From Malurus cyaneus samueli (Eukaryota > Chordata > Aves > Passeriformes > Maluridae), in NCBI GenBank assembly GCA_009741485.1, contig CM019214.1, positions 52,779,310-52,843,309 of the forward strand: a stretch of DNA of 64,000 bases, read 5' to 3'. The notes beneath the pieces were generated by a model. That model did not search any database, had not been told where the DNA came from, and saw only the letters and a program-made list of their open reading frames with translations. Below are positions 1 through 11,976 of the stretch, one piece after another. Made by a program: the position numbers and the translations under genes. How positions within the stretch are numbered: the stretch's first letter is position 1; each line of letters starts with the position of its first letter.

Positions 1-76
1 TTTTTTTGTTGGTTTTTTTTTTGGTTTTTTTTTTGTTGTTGTTGTTTTGGTTTTTTTTTTGGTTTTTTTTTTTTTG
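1..76 (+). repeat. T-rich low-complexity tract
   Basis: Runs of T broken by G, GG and GTTGTTG. It could be simple-sequence DNA or the tail of an element lying left of the window. Confidence 0.85.
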
Positions 77-817
77 TTGTTTGTTTTGTGAGTTGAAGCT
101 TCAGACTGTTACTCGAAATCTTCCGTAATCCCTATTTAGTAGCTGGAAAAAGGAAAACACACCAATGGACTTGATGAAATATATTCTTGAGGATACTGAT
201 TTAAACCAGATTCCTATTGAAGCAGCATTTTAAGTAAATAAATTAAAAAATAAAATACTCTTCCTTTCTGAGAAAAAAATTATTTGGTCTGATACATCAT
301 CTGCAATATGGAGCGCCTCAAGCATGCATACAGTAATTATTTACTTCCTTGCATGATTTTCATCTCCACAGTTTCAACTGTTGTTCCTTATAAAGAAGAC
401 TGGGGCAGCAGTATGGATGTTGTTTCAAAAAATTGTTTAGAACACTGTTCTACTTTTCATTAGTAGAACAGTAGAGTGATAATCAGCAACACAGTAAAAC
501 AAATTAGGTTCAAAGTGTTCTCAAACACACAAATGAAACACTGAAAGGAGAGTGACTGTTATAAATGGGTTGGCACTGTTAATGATTAAAAAAGTAATAT
601 TAAAGAGATGAGTTTAGATGATAATGTTATTTCTGGACTGCGACTGGTTTAATTGTTAATTGGGTTTTTTTCCTTTATATATGGGAGGAGAAAAACTCTG
701 TCAAAGTATTGTTGCAGAAAATATTTTTTGTGACCTCCACCATTTTCTAATAATATTGTTCTCAGCTCTGTAATGTTTACAAAATAAATAGGTTTATTTT
801 TTGTATTGCTTCTGTAG
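1..817 (+). other. FBXL3 first intron, 3' part
   Basis: No coding sequence is seen. It opens with a T-rich low-complexity tract and ends in the acceptor of the first coding exon. The upstream non-coding exon and the promoter are beyond the window edge. Confidence 0.8.
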
Positions 818-818
818 G

Positions 819-1181
819 ATGAAACGAGGAAGGAAAACTAATGAGGGCAACAGCAGTTCATCTGAAGACACAACTGAGAAGGAGTCCAAGAGACACAAGG
901 TTGTTGAGAAGAAAACCATAGTTGTGCAGAGTCCTGACTGGGCAAACCTTCTCCAAGACATTATCCTGCAGGTGTTTCAGTACTTGCCCCTTCTGGATCG
1001 TGCTCATGCATCCCAGGTCTGCAGGAGCTGGAACCAGGTGTTTCACATGCCTGATCTCTGGAGGTGCTTTGAGTTTGAACTGAATCAACCAGCTACATCT
1101 AACTTGAGGACTACCCATCCCGAACTGATCAAGCAAATAATAAAGAGGCATTCCAATCACCTGCAGTATGTGAGCTTCAAG
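819..1181 (+). CDS. FBXL3: FBXL3 coding exon 1 (start codon and F-box)
   Basis: Encodes residues 1-121, ending [10 protein letters not shown]. The acceptor AG is at 816-817 after a T-rich tract, so only one base precedes the ATG in this exon and the 5' UTR must come mainly from an upstream exon outside the window. The donor is AAG|GTACTG at 1181/1182, phase 0. Confidence 0.95.
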
Positions 1182-4100
1182 GTACTGTATTTTATAGGCT
1201 TTTTAAAAGTAATTTATTCTAAAAGAAATAGGGCAGCTGTCAGTGTGATAAGTGGCCTTGTTTTCAGGTTTGGTATACTGAAAAAAATGGGTTCTTTAAA
1301 TGGATATGTAGACATGAAGCTTACTTCCCAATTAATTTGTTCTGGTGTATTTTCAGGACCATATCTTTTCATTGCCTTATTTCTGTTAGATGGGAATCTG
1401 TTTGTTGGTTGGTGTTGGTTGGTTTTTTTTTTTTTTGTTGTTTTATGGGTCCTTTGCTTATTGGGGGTTTTTTTGAGGTTTTTTTTTTGTTTTTTTTGGT
1501 TTTTTGGGGGGTATTTGTTTGGTTTGGTTTTTTATTTTGTTTTTTAATTTTTGGTAGCAGTTTAGCTGCTTAAAATTCTGATTCATTTAGTAGACAGAAA
1601 TAATTCAGTTCTGATACAACTGCATGTGTGGGTTCCTGCCTCAGAATTAAGTTTCATCAGGATGCATAAGTTGAGCATTTCCCCATTTCATATCCTGTAG
1701 GGCCTTGGCTCTAATATTCATGGTTAGAAATCATCTAATGCACAGAGAGTGACTACAGTACTACTAGTCAGCAACTGCCAGTTTTAATATTAAATTGGAT
1801 GGGATTGTCTCTACTCAGCGTTTCGGGTGACTGCAAAAGTACATGGGATTTGCATAGGATTGTTTCTGCCTGAGAAATACAGTTTGGGACAATTGGTTCT
1901 TTTAACACGTGGAATTATTTTCAGCAGATGAAAACCTTTGATGTTGGCTTACATGTTAGTGTGTTTTGGAAGGTTGCTGTGAATCTCATGGCTGCATATG
2001 CATTAGGTATGTGAGAAATTTGGAAAGGAAATTACTTCTACAGCAAGTTCAGGGTACTTGTTTCTGAAATCAGGCAATTCTAATGCTGTAATCATCAGCA
2101 TATGAGTAGTTGAGTCACCTCTGCCTGATCACATGTATTGCTGCTGCTTGTTTGGAATAGCAGATACAAACTGTTACCTCAAGGTTTGCAGGGCTTTTAT
2201 CAGTGTCCAAATATAGGAAACTTAAGGCTGGAGTGGAATGGTCTTCTAATGTCTTACCTCCTGTCTGTGTTGCTTTACACTAAGTGATTTTGAAGAATTT
2301 TGGGTGCCCTTGGCTTGTAGAGTGATCCTTCATTTTTTGAATGTGTTGCTTCAGCTGTCCTTCAGTGCTGCAGAATACACCATCACTGAAGGAAGTAGGT
2401 GAACACTCACCATTCCTCTGTAAAGGCTGAAAACATGAGGGTTGTTATTTTGTAGGCAAGGAAAGATGGGATTGTTGAAAAGCAAGGTTTTTCAGTTTGC
2501 GTTTGAGCAGAAAATGAACATTCGTTGGACTTAACCTATTGCTGCCAAGGTAGCATGGCATATGGCAGAGTTAAATTTGATCCTGGTAGCAAGTTTTATA
2601 CTGCTCTGTAGGTTTGCAAAGCTATTATGACTGTTGTATAGAAGGGGTTATTCGGAAAGCGCACCTGAGTGTCAGGGAAGTCCATTGGAGACACAAAAAG
2701 TGATTTGGGTGGGTAACAAGCTGACTAATGAAAGTTTTAGGTGTTGTGTTGATTTGGCTTTTTGTCTTCTGATGTTTATTTTTCTCCAGAGTATCCATTG
2801 CAGATTTGTTGTGATTTTAGCAGTGAAGGGCCAGTCATGCAGGTTCATGTGATAATGCACTTAGCCCTCCAGCAGCTCAATTTTATGAACTGAACCACTG
2901 TAAAAACAGGCAGCTTTTGCACATAGTGAAGGATTTATAGAATTCTTGCATTTTAGGAAGGCAGAATATAAAGAGGAATTGGGATAGGCTGTGGACTCTC
3001 CACTTGCTTATTATTTGATGTGGACTGAATATCTTGGAAAAAAACTGTTTAGCTGACCCCTTGCTATGGTGTGTTTAGTAAATTTATAGTAAATTATCTT
3101 GGATTTTTGGTGTGTACTTTTTTGGGGGAAAAGAATAACAGTGATGGTGTTTCGTGGTGGGATTTGACTTCCCATTTCAGAAGGTAAAGTGAAAAAAAAA
3201 AAGAGTATGTTTGCAGTACTTTCTGAACATGAAATTCATTTTGTTTTAAGGTGGACAGTAGCAAGGAATCTGCAGAAGCAGCTTGTGATATTTTATCACA
3301 GCTTGTGAATTGCTCTCTGAAAACACTGGGGCTAATTTCAACTGCCCGGCCAAGCTTCATGGATTTACCAAAGGTATTTTAATATGTATATATTCTATTG
3401 CAAAGTATTGCAGTGTTTCATACAGTACTTCTATAACTTTATGAGAAGTTCTATCATAGGAACATGAATCTGTGTTTAAGAGAAGTTTATTAGTGGTCTG
3501 TCTAATAAAGGCAGATATCCATCACAGTATCTCAAGCTCCATTCAATCTCTGAATCATGTGAAAACGTAGGCCTGACCTTGTTCTTTCAAGTCCTACTGT
3601 CTGTTGACCTCAATGTAGTGCTGAGCCGAATGGTGCAAGTTAAGAGGCTAGACAGTTCAGATCTGTGTAATTGTGTTGTGGGGGATGTTTAGGAGACAAT
3701 TACAGTCAAATGAGTGGTAAAGTTTTATCCATGTGGACTTGCCATAGGGCTTACACGATCAATGATCTCTTTTCAGAAAGAAATAGGATCATGATTTTCA
3801 GGACTTGATGTCATGCAGTCAAGCATCGGTGTCCTTGGTGAAGTGCATTCTGTTTCTGAAATTTTCGGTCAAGATTTTTACCTTGCTTTTTTACCAAAAA
3901 TCAGGTCTTGTTGAAAGGCATTTAATCTAGAAGACAACAAATCTCTTATATATTCTTCTAAAGAAGCATTCTTGCTAGTGAGGTGGAAGTGTACCAACTG
4001 CTAAGGAGTAGGGGAGAGGTTGTAAGGGGCCAGATACAAATAGTGTATAAGCTAGACCTTAGTGATATCATTGCTGGTGATGGCAGTAAGGACAAGGAGG

Positions 4101-7100
4101 AAATAGAGACAGCCTCAGGAAAGGAAATAGGCTACAGGTAAGGTTAGCTACAGAAGGATTATCAGTTATTATCCTTGGCAGTGGTCACTGCCACATCATG
4201 TAATTCTCTTGAATATGTATTTTTAATCCTTAGTTTTCAAAGAGGCTTTTCAGATAATTGAACTCGTTTTGCTGCTTTTTTTCCTTTTTTGATGTTTTTT
4301 GAGGCGTGATGATAAAAAAACCTGAATGTAGTGTAAAAGAATCCATAGTCTCAGTCTGTTAGAGCTGAAAGGACAAACTTTTTTTTCTTACTGTTTCTTT
4401 ATTAATCTGAATGCTGTTTTAGCTCTCTTAGTTTTCACAGGAGGGCTATGTTAGGGTCCTATTCGTCTAGCTGAGTAATTATTTGTAATTGTTCATGCTA
4501 TGTTCTTACTCAGCTTTAAGGCTTACAAAGCACAGGCTTCCTTTATTTGTTCGCAGTAGATACGCATTTGGCCTTAAAAAATAAATTCAAAGTAAGACAA
4601 AATTAGCTCTAAGCATAATTTGCCTTTTGATGTTTACCACTTCAATAATATTGTTACTGGCATAAGGGACCACTAGTGAAACTAAAGAATTTAATTTGGC
4701 TATGACTGAATTCTTGTGGAAAGCTGTTAGTGACAGGTCCATTAGATGAGAAGCAGACAAAGATAAATTAATTCAGACTGTATAGGAAGTCTACTTGGCA
4801 TTATCTTCATCACTGCTCTTCTGTTCTCAAATAACCTGACATGTGGCAATTATTTGTAACTCACCTTTAGCATTGTATTGCCTGTCTTTTCACTAAGTAC
4901 ATTCTACATGAGTAGAAGCTTTTAAAGAATAGTATTACAGGCTACATATGTGCCAATACTGAAAACACCAGTTCTTACATGTGGGATACTGCCTATTTTC
5001 CACTGGCTCTTCAAACTAGAAGTTTCAGATTACCTGCTTTTATAAGTGTGGTTAACTTCCTTTGTGCCTCTAGTTAACAGCCTTCTTTTTCTAAACATAG
5101 AATAAAAACACAGTACTGACACTGTCATAAAACAGAGTGGAAATAATATTAAAGCATCTTTTCTTCTGTACATAACATCCATAATCAGCATATTGTCAGG
5201 ACAGTTGGAGTGGTCCCTAAAGCCAAAGTATGTAAAGATTCTGAGTTGAACTTCCTGTTTCCATTTGCATGAACTGACTTTGAAAGTTTGCTTTAAGGTG
5301 AAAGCAGCACATCGTATTCTAAATCTAATTGTGTGAGTTTTATCAAAAACTATAAATACCTTGCCTAAGAATGAAAAAGTATAGTTGACAGGCCATCTCT
5401 CATACAGCTGTATTCAGGATATGTGCCTGTGGCTCAGAGTGAAACAGGATGGAAATCAAAGTAGCAGGTCAGTTTTTTACAATACTTAGTGTTGTGCATC
5501 GAGAAAAGACTTTTTAAAAGTCTTGTATTTGGTCATGTAAGAAATCATGAAGATGCACTAATTATTCACTTCATACCACCAGTGGTTTCTACAAGCATTG
5601 CTGTATCTGCTCCTTAGTTTCTGTTTCTCAAGTTCAGTTTCCCTGGGCTCTGTCTTTACTGGTAAGTTTCAGTGGTTCTGGTAAAAATGCTGAGCACTGG
5701 CCCTATCTTAACTATGCTGCTTAATCAGTAATTAATTGATCTCCTGCCATTTGTGTCTGTTTGGACCTTTCCATTTAGCTTTCCAAGAAATTCATCCAAG
5801 CTCTAAATACTCTTGTGTGGGTGGTAGGCAGGCAGTGCAATCATTTGGCTTTGGATACAACCACTCCTGACTGTGTTTGCATCTCACCAATGCAGCGCAA
5901 CTTGCAGTGCAGGAATTCCTCTCCTAGAAGATGTTTCTTTTAGAGTGTTACTTACCTTGTCTGTTCAAAGGACATTAAAAAAAAAATCCTCAAAACTAGG
6001 GCTGCTAGGCTTTCTCTTTGCTCATGGTCTTTCTGTAGATTTAAATTTGTGTAGTGGATTGTCCAGGGTCAGGTTCTTGATTAGCATTTGATGTTACACA
6101 TTCTGATTTGCCCAATTAATAAATTGGTAGCAAAAAATTATTACACTTCTTCTACTAAAAGAACAGTTTTAGTATTATTTTTTAATTATGCATATCAAAA
6201 CAGTCTTTTTCAGCAAATTGCTGTCAAGAAGTAAAAACTAGGACTGTTAGGTACAGTATAAAACGATTGAGATTTTTACTTCAGATACTATGCGTTCATT
6301 TCAACTTCCTTTTATTTTTCAGTCTCACTTTATTTCTGCACTGACAGTGGTGTTTGTGAACTCCAAATCCCTCTCTTCACTTAAGATTGATGACACACCA
6401 GTAGATGATCCATCTCTCAAGGTCCTGGTGGCAAACAACAGCGACACACTCAAACTGTTGAAAATGAGTAGTTGTCCTCATGTTTCTCCCGCTGGTAAGC
6501 TACTGTGATTTTGGGGTTAGTTTGTCTGGGATTTGTTGGTTGTTGGTTTGGATTTTTTAATGCATGCATTAAATTCTGTCTGAAACCAGTACCCCTCTGA
6601 AAAAAACAGGGGTGGGGTAGGAGGGAAGACGAGTTTGGTATTACCAACAACTATCACTGAATAAAGCACTTTCAACTAGTGGTCAGTCCATCCTTCCACA
6701 GAGTGACTACTGTGCTAATAATAAAAGAGTGCATGTCTGTTGTGGGCAAATAGTTAATCTCATGTGGAACCTAAAAAGTAAATGTTGACTTGATAGTGCA
6801 CTATTTATGCAATGACCAAGTATTCCAATATAATTAAGCTTTTTTGGAACACGAGTTTCTTTTCCACATTTTATTATGGGTGGATTGTGAATGTTGCCAT
6901 GTCATGGATTATGAAGATGCTGATTTAGTTGTTCTGAAAGAAAGCTGTTGCTGGACAATAATTGCAGACAGCATCAAAATGGGGAGATGAGACTGAGCTG
7001 TACAAGACATCTACTATCACCAAGTGTGCTTCACTAACATTTTTAAATGTGCAAGAATGAAGTCAGCTCCGTATAAGAATGAAATCATTCAAGATGGTTA

Positions 7101-10100
7101 AAGTTCACAGAATTCACATTTTTGGTAGACTTATGCACAGCAAGTTTGAAATTTATTCACAGCCCATCAGCTTAACACTTAGAGTTTTTCACTGAGAAAT
7201 GGAAGAGGAGTTGTAAATGAAATGCTGGCAATTTAGTATAATTCCTCTTCTGAGGATGAGTAGAAATTGTAGAAACCATAACACTGTAACTTTCTTCATG
7301 CATATATATTGCATCTGTAAATGCTAGGTATATTATCTGTCAAATTCACCAGCATAATTACTAAAAGGGGAAAGCAGTGTAGCAGAGGGCATGTCGTTGT
7401 AGACTTCAGAGAAAATGCCAAATTTAATACCTTTTGCAAAGCCTTGTGTCTGGTTTTGTATAAAGAAGTCCTGAAAATGTAGGATGGATGTTTTGCAGAG
7501 GACTGGTTCAGCAAAGTGTTCATGGGTGTATTAACTGGAATGTTGCTTCATCCAAAGCTTTGTAATCATAGATGGGGGTTGTTGAAATTGGCTTGAGTGC
7601 CTGGCTTTTCCAACTTAAAATTGTTTTTTGAAAATCCTTGTGTCTGAGATGTACAAGAGCTGTAACATGTCAGTCAAGAGGAAAAGGCTTTCCTCTTCGC
7701 AGTAATTTGTAGCTAGGCAGAGGGAATAATTTCTTTGGACTTCAGTCAAAGAGTAACTTGTCAGCTCTAGCAGAGTTTGCTGCTTTGTGGATAATCCTTG
7801 CTAGAATGCTTTATTGGAACATCATACACTTGATAATTTGGGAGGAGGCATGGGTGTGTTTTGATTGATGTATCTTGCATGGTTTTAAATTGAAGGAACA
7901 ATGGGTAAGAAATGGTCATGCCTGTTTAAGGAACACAATTGTTATTGTCCTTTATGGAGTGGAGATGAATAGATTGGGATAAGGCACATTAGTAACAAAA
8001 CCAGGGAGTGCTAAGCAAACAGCAGGAGAGTTTAATTGCTAATTCAGGTATGGGTGTGCCTTGAGATGGAGAAAAAAGTAGATGCAGTAGATGCATTGGA
8101 TTTGCATGACAATGTTTTGTGCGGCAGTGAGGGGGCTACAGGAGTGGCTTCTGTGAAAACTGCCAGAAGCTTCCCCATGTCCAACAGAGCTAAGGCTGAG
8201 CGCATCAGTGACAGTGGTAGTGCCTCTGGAATAATACATTTAAGAAGGGGGAAAAGGTACTGCAGGAGAGCAATTGCAGCTGGAGAGATAAGGAGGAGAA
8301 CATCTGAGAGAAGCAGCTCTGCAGACACTGAGGTAAAAAGAGGGGCAGGAGCTGCTTCAGGTGCTGGAGCTGTGATTCCCCTGCAGCCTGTGGTGCAGAC
8401 CATGGTGAGGCAGCTGTGCCCCTGCAGCCCTTGGAGGGCCACGCTGGAGCAGAGATCCACCTGCAACCTTTGGAGGACCTCATGCTGGAACAGGTGGTTG
8501 CCTGAAGGAGGCTGTGACCCTGTGGGAAGACCATGCTGGAAGAGTCTCTTGGAAGCACCTATTGAGAGAGTAGGCCACTCTGGAGCAGGTTTGATGGCAG
8601 GAATTGACCCTGTGGGGGACACCAGACTCTGTTACTGAAGGACTTCAGGCATCCCATGCTGGAGCAGTTTGTGATGAACTGCAGTCTGGGAAGGACTGCC
8701 ATTGGAGAAATTTGTGGGAAACTGTTCCCATGCAAGGGACCCCATGCTAGAGCTGGGGAAGAGTGAGGGTCTCCTCCTGAGAAGGAAGGAGTGGTAGAAG
8801 CAATGTCTGAAGGGCTGACTGCAGTCCCCATTCCCTGTCCCCCTGTGCTGCGGCGAGGGGAGGAGGTAGAGCAAATCATGAGAAGGTTAAGCCTGGGAAG
8901 AAGGAAGGAGTGAGAGGAAGGTATGTTAAGTTTCAGTTTTATTTCTCATTACCCTTCCCTGATTTAATTGATAATAAACTGATTTCCCCGGGTTGAATCT
9001 GTTTTACCCATGATGGTAATTGGTGAGTGATCTCTCCCTGTCCCTCTTCTCTCCACTCTTGAGTTTTTAATTTTATTCTCTCTCCCCTGCCCAGCTGAAG
9101 AAGGGAGTGATTGCACAGCTTTGGTGGGCACTTGGTGTCCAGGCAGGGACAACCCACCACCAAGTAGAACAAAAGAAAGAAGCTGGTGTGTGGGTAGTTG
9201 GCTTCAAGAGCAGGCAGGCTGCAAAAATGAGACTCTGTGTGAAAATGTGACCTGGATTATTTTGTAATGGGAATATTATAATTAGCAGGCTGTTATAAAT
9301 GTGGAAAAATTTCAGTGAACCAAATGGGCTGTGAGTTGCAGAACTAATTACTTATAGATACGGTTAAAATGTCTTCAAATTGGAGGAGGGGGAAATGTTA
9401 ATTACCAGGTCAGTTCTCAAGAAATTTGTTAGTGAAGGGCAGAAAAGAGTAATGAAAATAGTGCATGAGAGACTCCACTGCTGCAGGGATAAAGGAAAAA
9501 GATTGATATCAAACAGTGAATTGCTCTAAATTACTGTACAAAGATCAAGAGGCATGTTTGAGCTTGGGCTGGAGAAACAAAAGGAAGTGATGTATTTCTG
9601 ATCTTGGTGAGCTTATCTGAAGTTTCTTCTGTTTGCTGTTTCCCTTCTGAAATATTAACTGTTGGAACAGAGGGAATGGAAAATGTTCCTGTAAAGGTGG
9701 AGTTTCTGCTGTGGCACAGGGGTAGGAGGGCTGCTTCTCATGGAGTGGAAGCTGGGAAGCAGAGCCAGGTGTAAGATGTGCCTTTATCAGGAAACTCATG
9801 GGTCAGGGATTTTTTTTGGTGTAAATCTGTGCAAGTAAGATCAGAGAGCAACGCCATTTACCTCTCAGTGATGTAAAGGTTTAGGCAATGCCTAGGGATG
9901 TTCTGTGAACTACATGGGCTCCAGGCAGGCCCCCTGGAGCAATTGACACTGTATTTGTTGTCAGCTCTATATGGAGGATACATTTTTGTACAATATATAA
10001 TTTCATTGACAGACTGTGGATATCCAATCCTAGACCCATAGAAAATCACTGAGTTAAACTCCAGCTTTTCCCTTTTTGTGTTGCACTGATCCATAATGTA

Positions 10101-11976
10101 CTCGTACAGTTAACAAATATTATTTTTGGAAGGATGGCAGCCAGGACAACAAGCTTTGTCAAGATAAGAAAATGTATATGCATCTTGAAACTGCCTAAAA
10201 TACTTTATATACTCAATAGACCTAGATATTTTGAAGCAGCATGTCTGAGTCTCCTTAGTGAGTGATCATAGTAACCCTTCTGATTCATGCAATCTTTTTG
10301 CGTTTTTTTTTTTTTTTTTTTTTTAAGAAAGTATTTTTATGCTCAGTATAGGCTTAAGTTTAACAGTTGCACCTTAAATAACTACTGTTTACTCTATTTC
10401 TTCCTGTTGCTTCAGACCTGGAGTGTATTGAGCTCAGGTTTTTCAGTTCCATATTAAATGCTGTGTTCTCATCCCCTCTATTAATGGAAAGGCTGTATTG
10501 CACATTTCAGTGTTTTCTGGGTCACATGAAATGCAGAGGGCTGTATGCTTTTTTTAGTGCTTTTTTTTTTTCCAGTACTTTTACCAGTATAATACCATTG
10601 CTTGAATCTACAAATAGTATGAGTGGAAACCTTGGACTAAACTGGATTCTCTTCAATGTTTTTGTCTTCTATCAGCAGCAGATTATATTGAATCATCAAA
10701 GACAGAGTCTGAAAACTGTTGTTCTAGAAATTACTGCTCCAAATTTTTAGTGTCGTGCCTCTTTTTTTGCTGCAGCTTTTTTAGATTTAAGCATTTATAC
10801 TTTGTCAGAAAAAACAAATACTGACTGCAGCAGCCTCTCTAGTGAATTAAAATGTAACATTCATTTTACTTTCACTTTATGTTGGCTTTCTCCAGGTGAC
10901 AAGTTTCATTCACAGGTGCTTTGTCAGCCACAGAGCATTCAGCATTCCAGAGATGGCTTATCATGAGTAAGGACCTTTTATAAAAATGAGGTTGAGTATA
11001 TGTGGTCTTACAACAGGGCAGAACAGTCAGAATATGTTATTTATGTATTTATCACTTCTGTTTATATACTTGTAACTTATTTATTATTCCTAGCAAAATA
11101 AAGATTTAGTCACATTCTGTCTGTCTTACATATAGGTGCAAAGTAGTCACAAGGTCATGCTTGTGAAAAAGATTCACGTTCAGTATAGTTTTGTTTTGAT
11201 TTAAGGTCTTGGTTGCACATTGAAATAGGTGTGTGTAGCACCGTCCTAACACACACACAAATTCACTCGTTTCTTGTTCAGTTATCAGTGCCTTTGCCTA
11301 TGTAACCCCTTGCATAATGTTTTCTTTCACAGGTATCCTTTGTGTGGCTGACCAGTGCCATGGTTTGCGTGAGCTGGCGCTGAACTACCACCTGCTGAGT
11401 GATGAGCTGCTGCTTGCCTTGTCTTCTGAGAAGCACGTCAGGTTAGAACACTTGCGCATTGATGTTGTCAGTGAAAATCCTGGACAGACTCAGTTCCACA
11501 CGATTCAGAAGAGCAGCTGGGACGCTTTCATCAGGCATTCTCCTAAAGTCAATCTAGTCATGTACTTTTTCTTGTATGAGGAGGAGTTTGACCCATTCTT
11601 TCGTTATGAGATACCTGTCACTCACCTTTACTTTGGAAGATCAGTAAGCAAGGACGTGCTGGGCCGTGTTGGGATGACGTGTCCGCGGCTGGTTGAACTG
11701 GTGGTGTGTGCCAACGGATTACGGCCACTGGACGAGGAGCTGATCTGCATCGCGGAGCGGTGCAAGTTTCTGTCGGCCGTGGGCCTCGGAGAATGTGAAG
11801 TCTCTTGCAGTGCCTTTGTTGAGTTTGTGAAGATGTGTGGCGGTCGCCTCTCTCAGCTCTCTATTATGGAGGAAGTTTTGATTCCTGATCAGAAATACAG
11901 CTTAGAGCAGATTCATTGGGAAGTTTCAAAGCATCTTGGTAGAGTCTGGTTCCCGGACATGATGCCTACTTGGTAA
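819..11976 (+). CDS. FBXL3: FBXL3, F-box/LRR cryptochrome-degrading E3 receptor (4 coding exons)
   Basis: Coding exons are 819-1181, 3251-3373, 6323-6494 and 11333-11976, with GT/AG borders and phases 0/0/1. They give 433 residues; human FBXL3 has 428. The F-box is at about residues 40-86 (core [20 protein letters not shown]), followed by leucine-rich repeats to the C-terminus. The protein ends in [11 protein letters not shown], the tail known from the mammalian structure to enter the FAD pocket of cryptochrome. Family knowledge: the F-box binds SKP1 in an SCF ubiquitin ligase and the LRR face takes CRY1/CRY2 for degradation, setting clock period. Nearly every LRR residue matches the mammalian protein as I remember it. 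The N-terminal 40 residues are less alike and polar or Lys/Ser-rich. The start at 819 is the conserved one; an upstream in-frame TTG at 801 is intronic. The gene is convergent with CLN5, as in human. Confidence 0.97.
1182..3250 (+). other. FBXL3 intron between coding exons 1 and 2
   Basis: No exon or recognisable mobile element is seen apart from the T/G tract at about 1407-1546. Open frames reading through this tract (about 80 residues, mostly Phe, Leu and Gly) come from base composition. Confidence 0.8.
1407..1546 (+). repeat. T/G-rich low-complexity tract
   Basis: About 140 bases almost only of T and G (T runs broken by GG, GTTG and GGGGG), in the first third of the intron. It resembles the tract at 1-76 in composition. 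Confidence 0.8.
3251..3373 (+). CDS. FBXL3: FBXL3 coding exon 2
   Basis: Encodes residues 122-162, beginning [15 protein letters not shown] and ending SFMDLPK. The acceptor is TTTTAAG before 3251 and the donor is AAG|GTATTT after 3373. It is 41 whole codons in phase 0. Confidence 0.95.
3374..6322 (+). other. FBXL3 intron between coding exons 2 and 3
   Basis: About 2.9 kb with no coding exon, RNA gene or mobile element that I could recognise. It ends in the pyrimidine-rich acceptor TTTTATTTTTCAG. Confidence 0.75.
6323..6494 (+). CDS. FBXL3: FBXL3 coding exon 3
   Basis: Encodes residues 163-219 and the first base of Gly220, beginning [15 protein letters not shown]. The acceptor is TTTTTCAG and the donor is GCTG|GTAAGC. 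The phase-1 junction is completed by GT at the start of the last exon. Confidence 0.95.
8097..9163 (+). mobile_element. Solo LTR of an avian endogenous retrovirus family (copy 1)
   Basis: About 1.07 kb with LTR-like order: a TATA-like CATTTAAG near 8236, a G/C-rich block with a recurring GCTGGAGCAG-type motif, a polyadenylation signal AATAAA at 8973-8978, and a 3' end running TTTGGTGGGCAC to about 9163. A second, diverged copy lies at 21920-22881 in the same order. From memory this resembles an LTR common in passerine genomes, but I do not assign a family name. No gag, pol or env sequence flanks it, so it is best read as a solo LTR. Long open frames on both strands here (up to 200 residues) follow from the G/C-rich repetitive block and are not genes. 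The exact ends are uncertain because terminal TG...CA and a target duplication could not be fixed. Confidence 0.75.
8973..8978 (+). terminator. Polyadenylation signal inside LTR copy 1
   Basis: AATAAA in the position expected of an LTR. It lies in the sense direction within the FBXL3 intron, so it could in principle cause early polyadenylation of FBXL3 transcripts. No evidence for use is visible. Confidence 0.5.
10302..10324 (+). repeat. Poly-T run
   Basis: An uninterrupted run of about 22 T in the last FBXL3 intron, followed by AAGAAAG. It is simple sequence with no element seen attached. Confidence 0.85.
11333..11976 (+). CDS. FBXL3: FBXL3 last coding exon (LRRs and C-terminal tail)
   Basis: Encodes residues 220-433 and the TAA stop at 11974-11976. 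The acceptor is TTTCACAG. It holds most of the LRR domain and the cryptochrome-binding tail. Cys363 corresponds to mouse Cys358 (After-hours mutation) and Val369 to mouse Ile364 (Overtime mutation). Confidence 0.97.

Larger units (their letters stand above)
6495..11332 (+). other. FBXL3 intron between coding exons 3 and 4
   Basis: About 4.8 kb. It holds a solo LTR (about 8097-9163) in the same orientation as the gene, and a poly-T run near 10302-10324. Nothing else was recognised. Confidence 0.8.

Noticed and set aside
8036..8638. 200-residue (+) and 192-residue (-) open frames
   Set aside because: They lie in the G/C-rich reiterated block of a solo LTR and resemble no retroviral or host protein.
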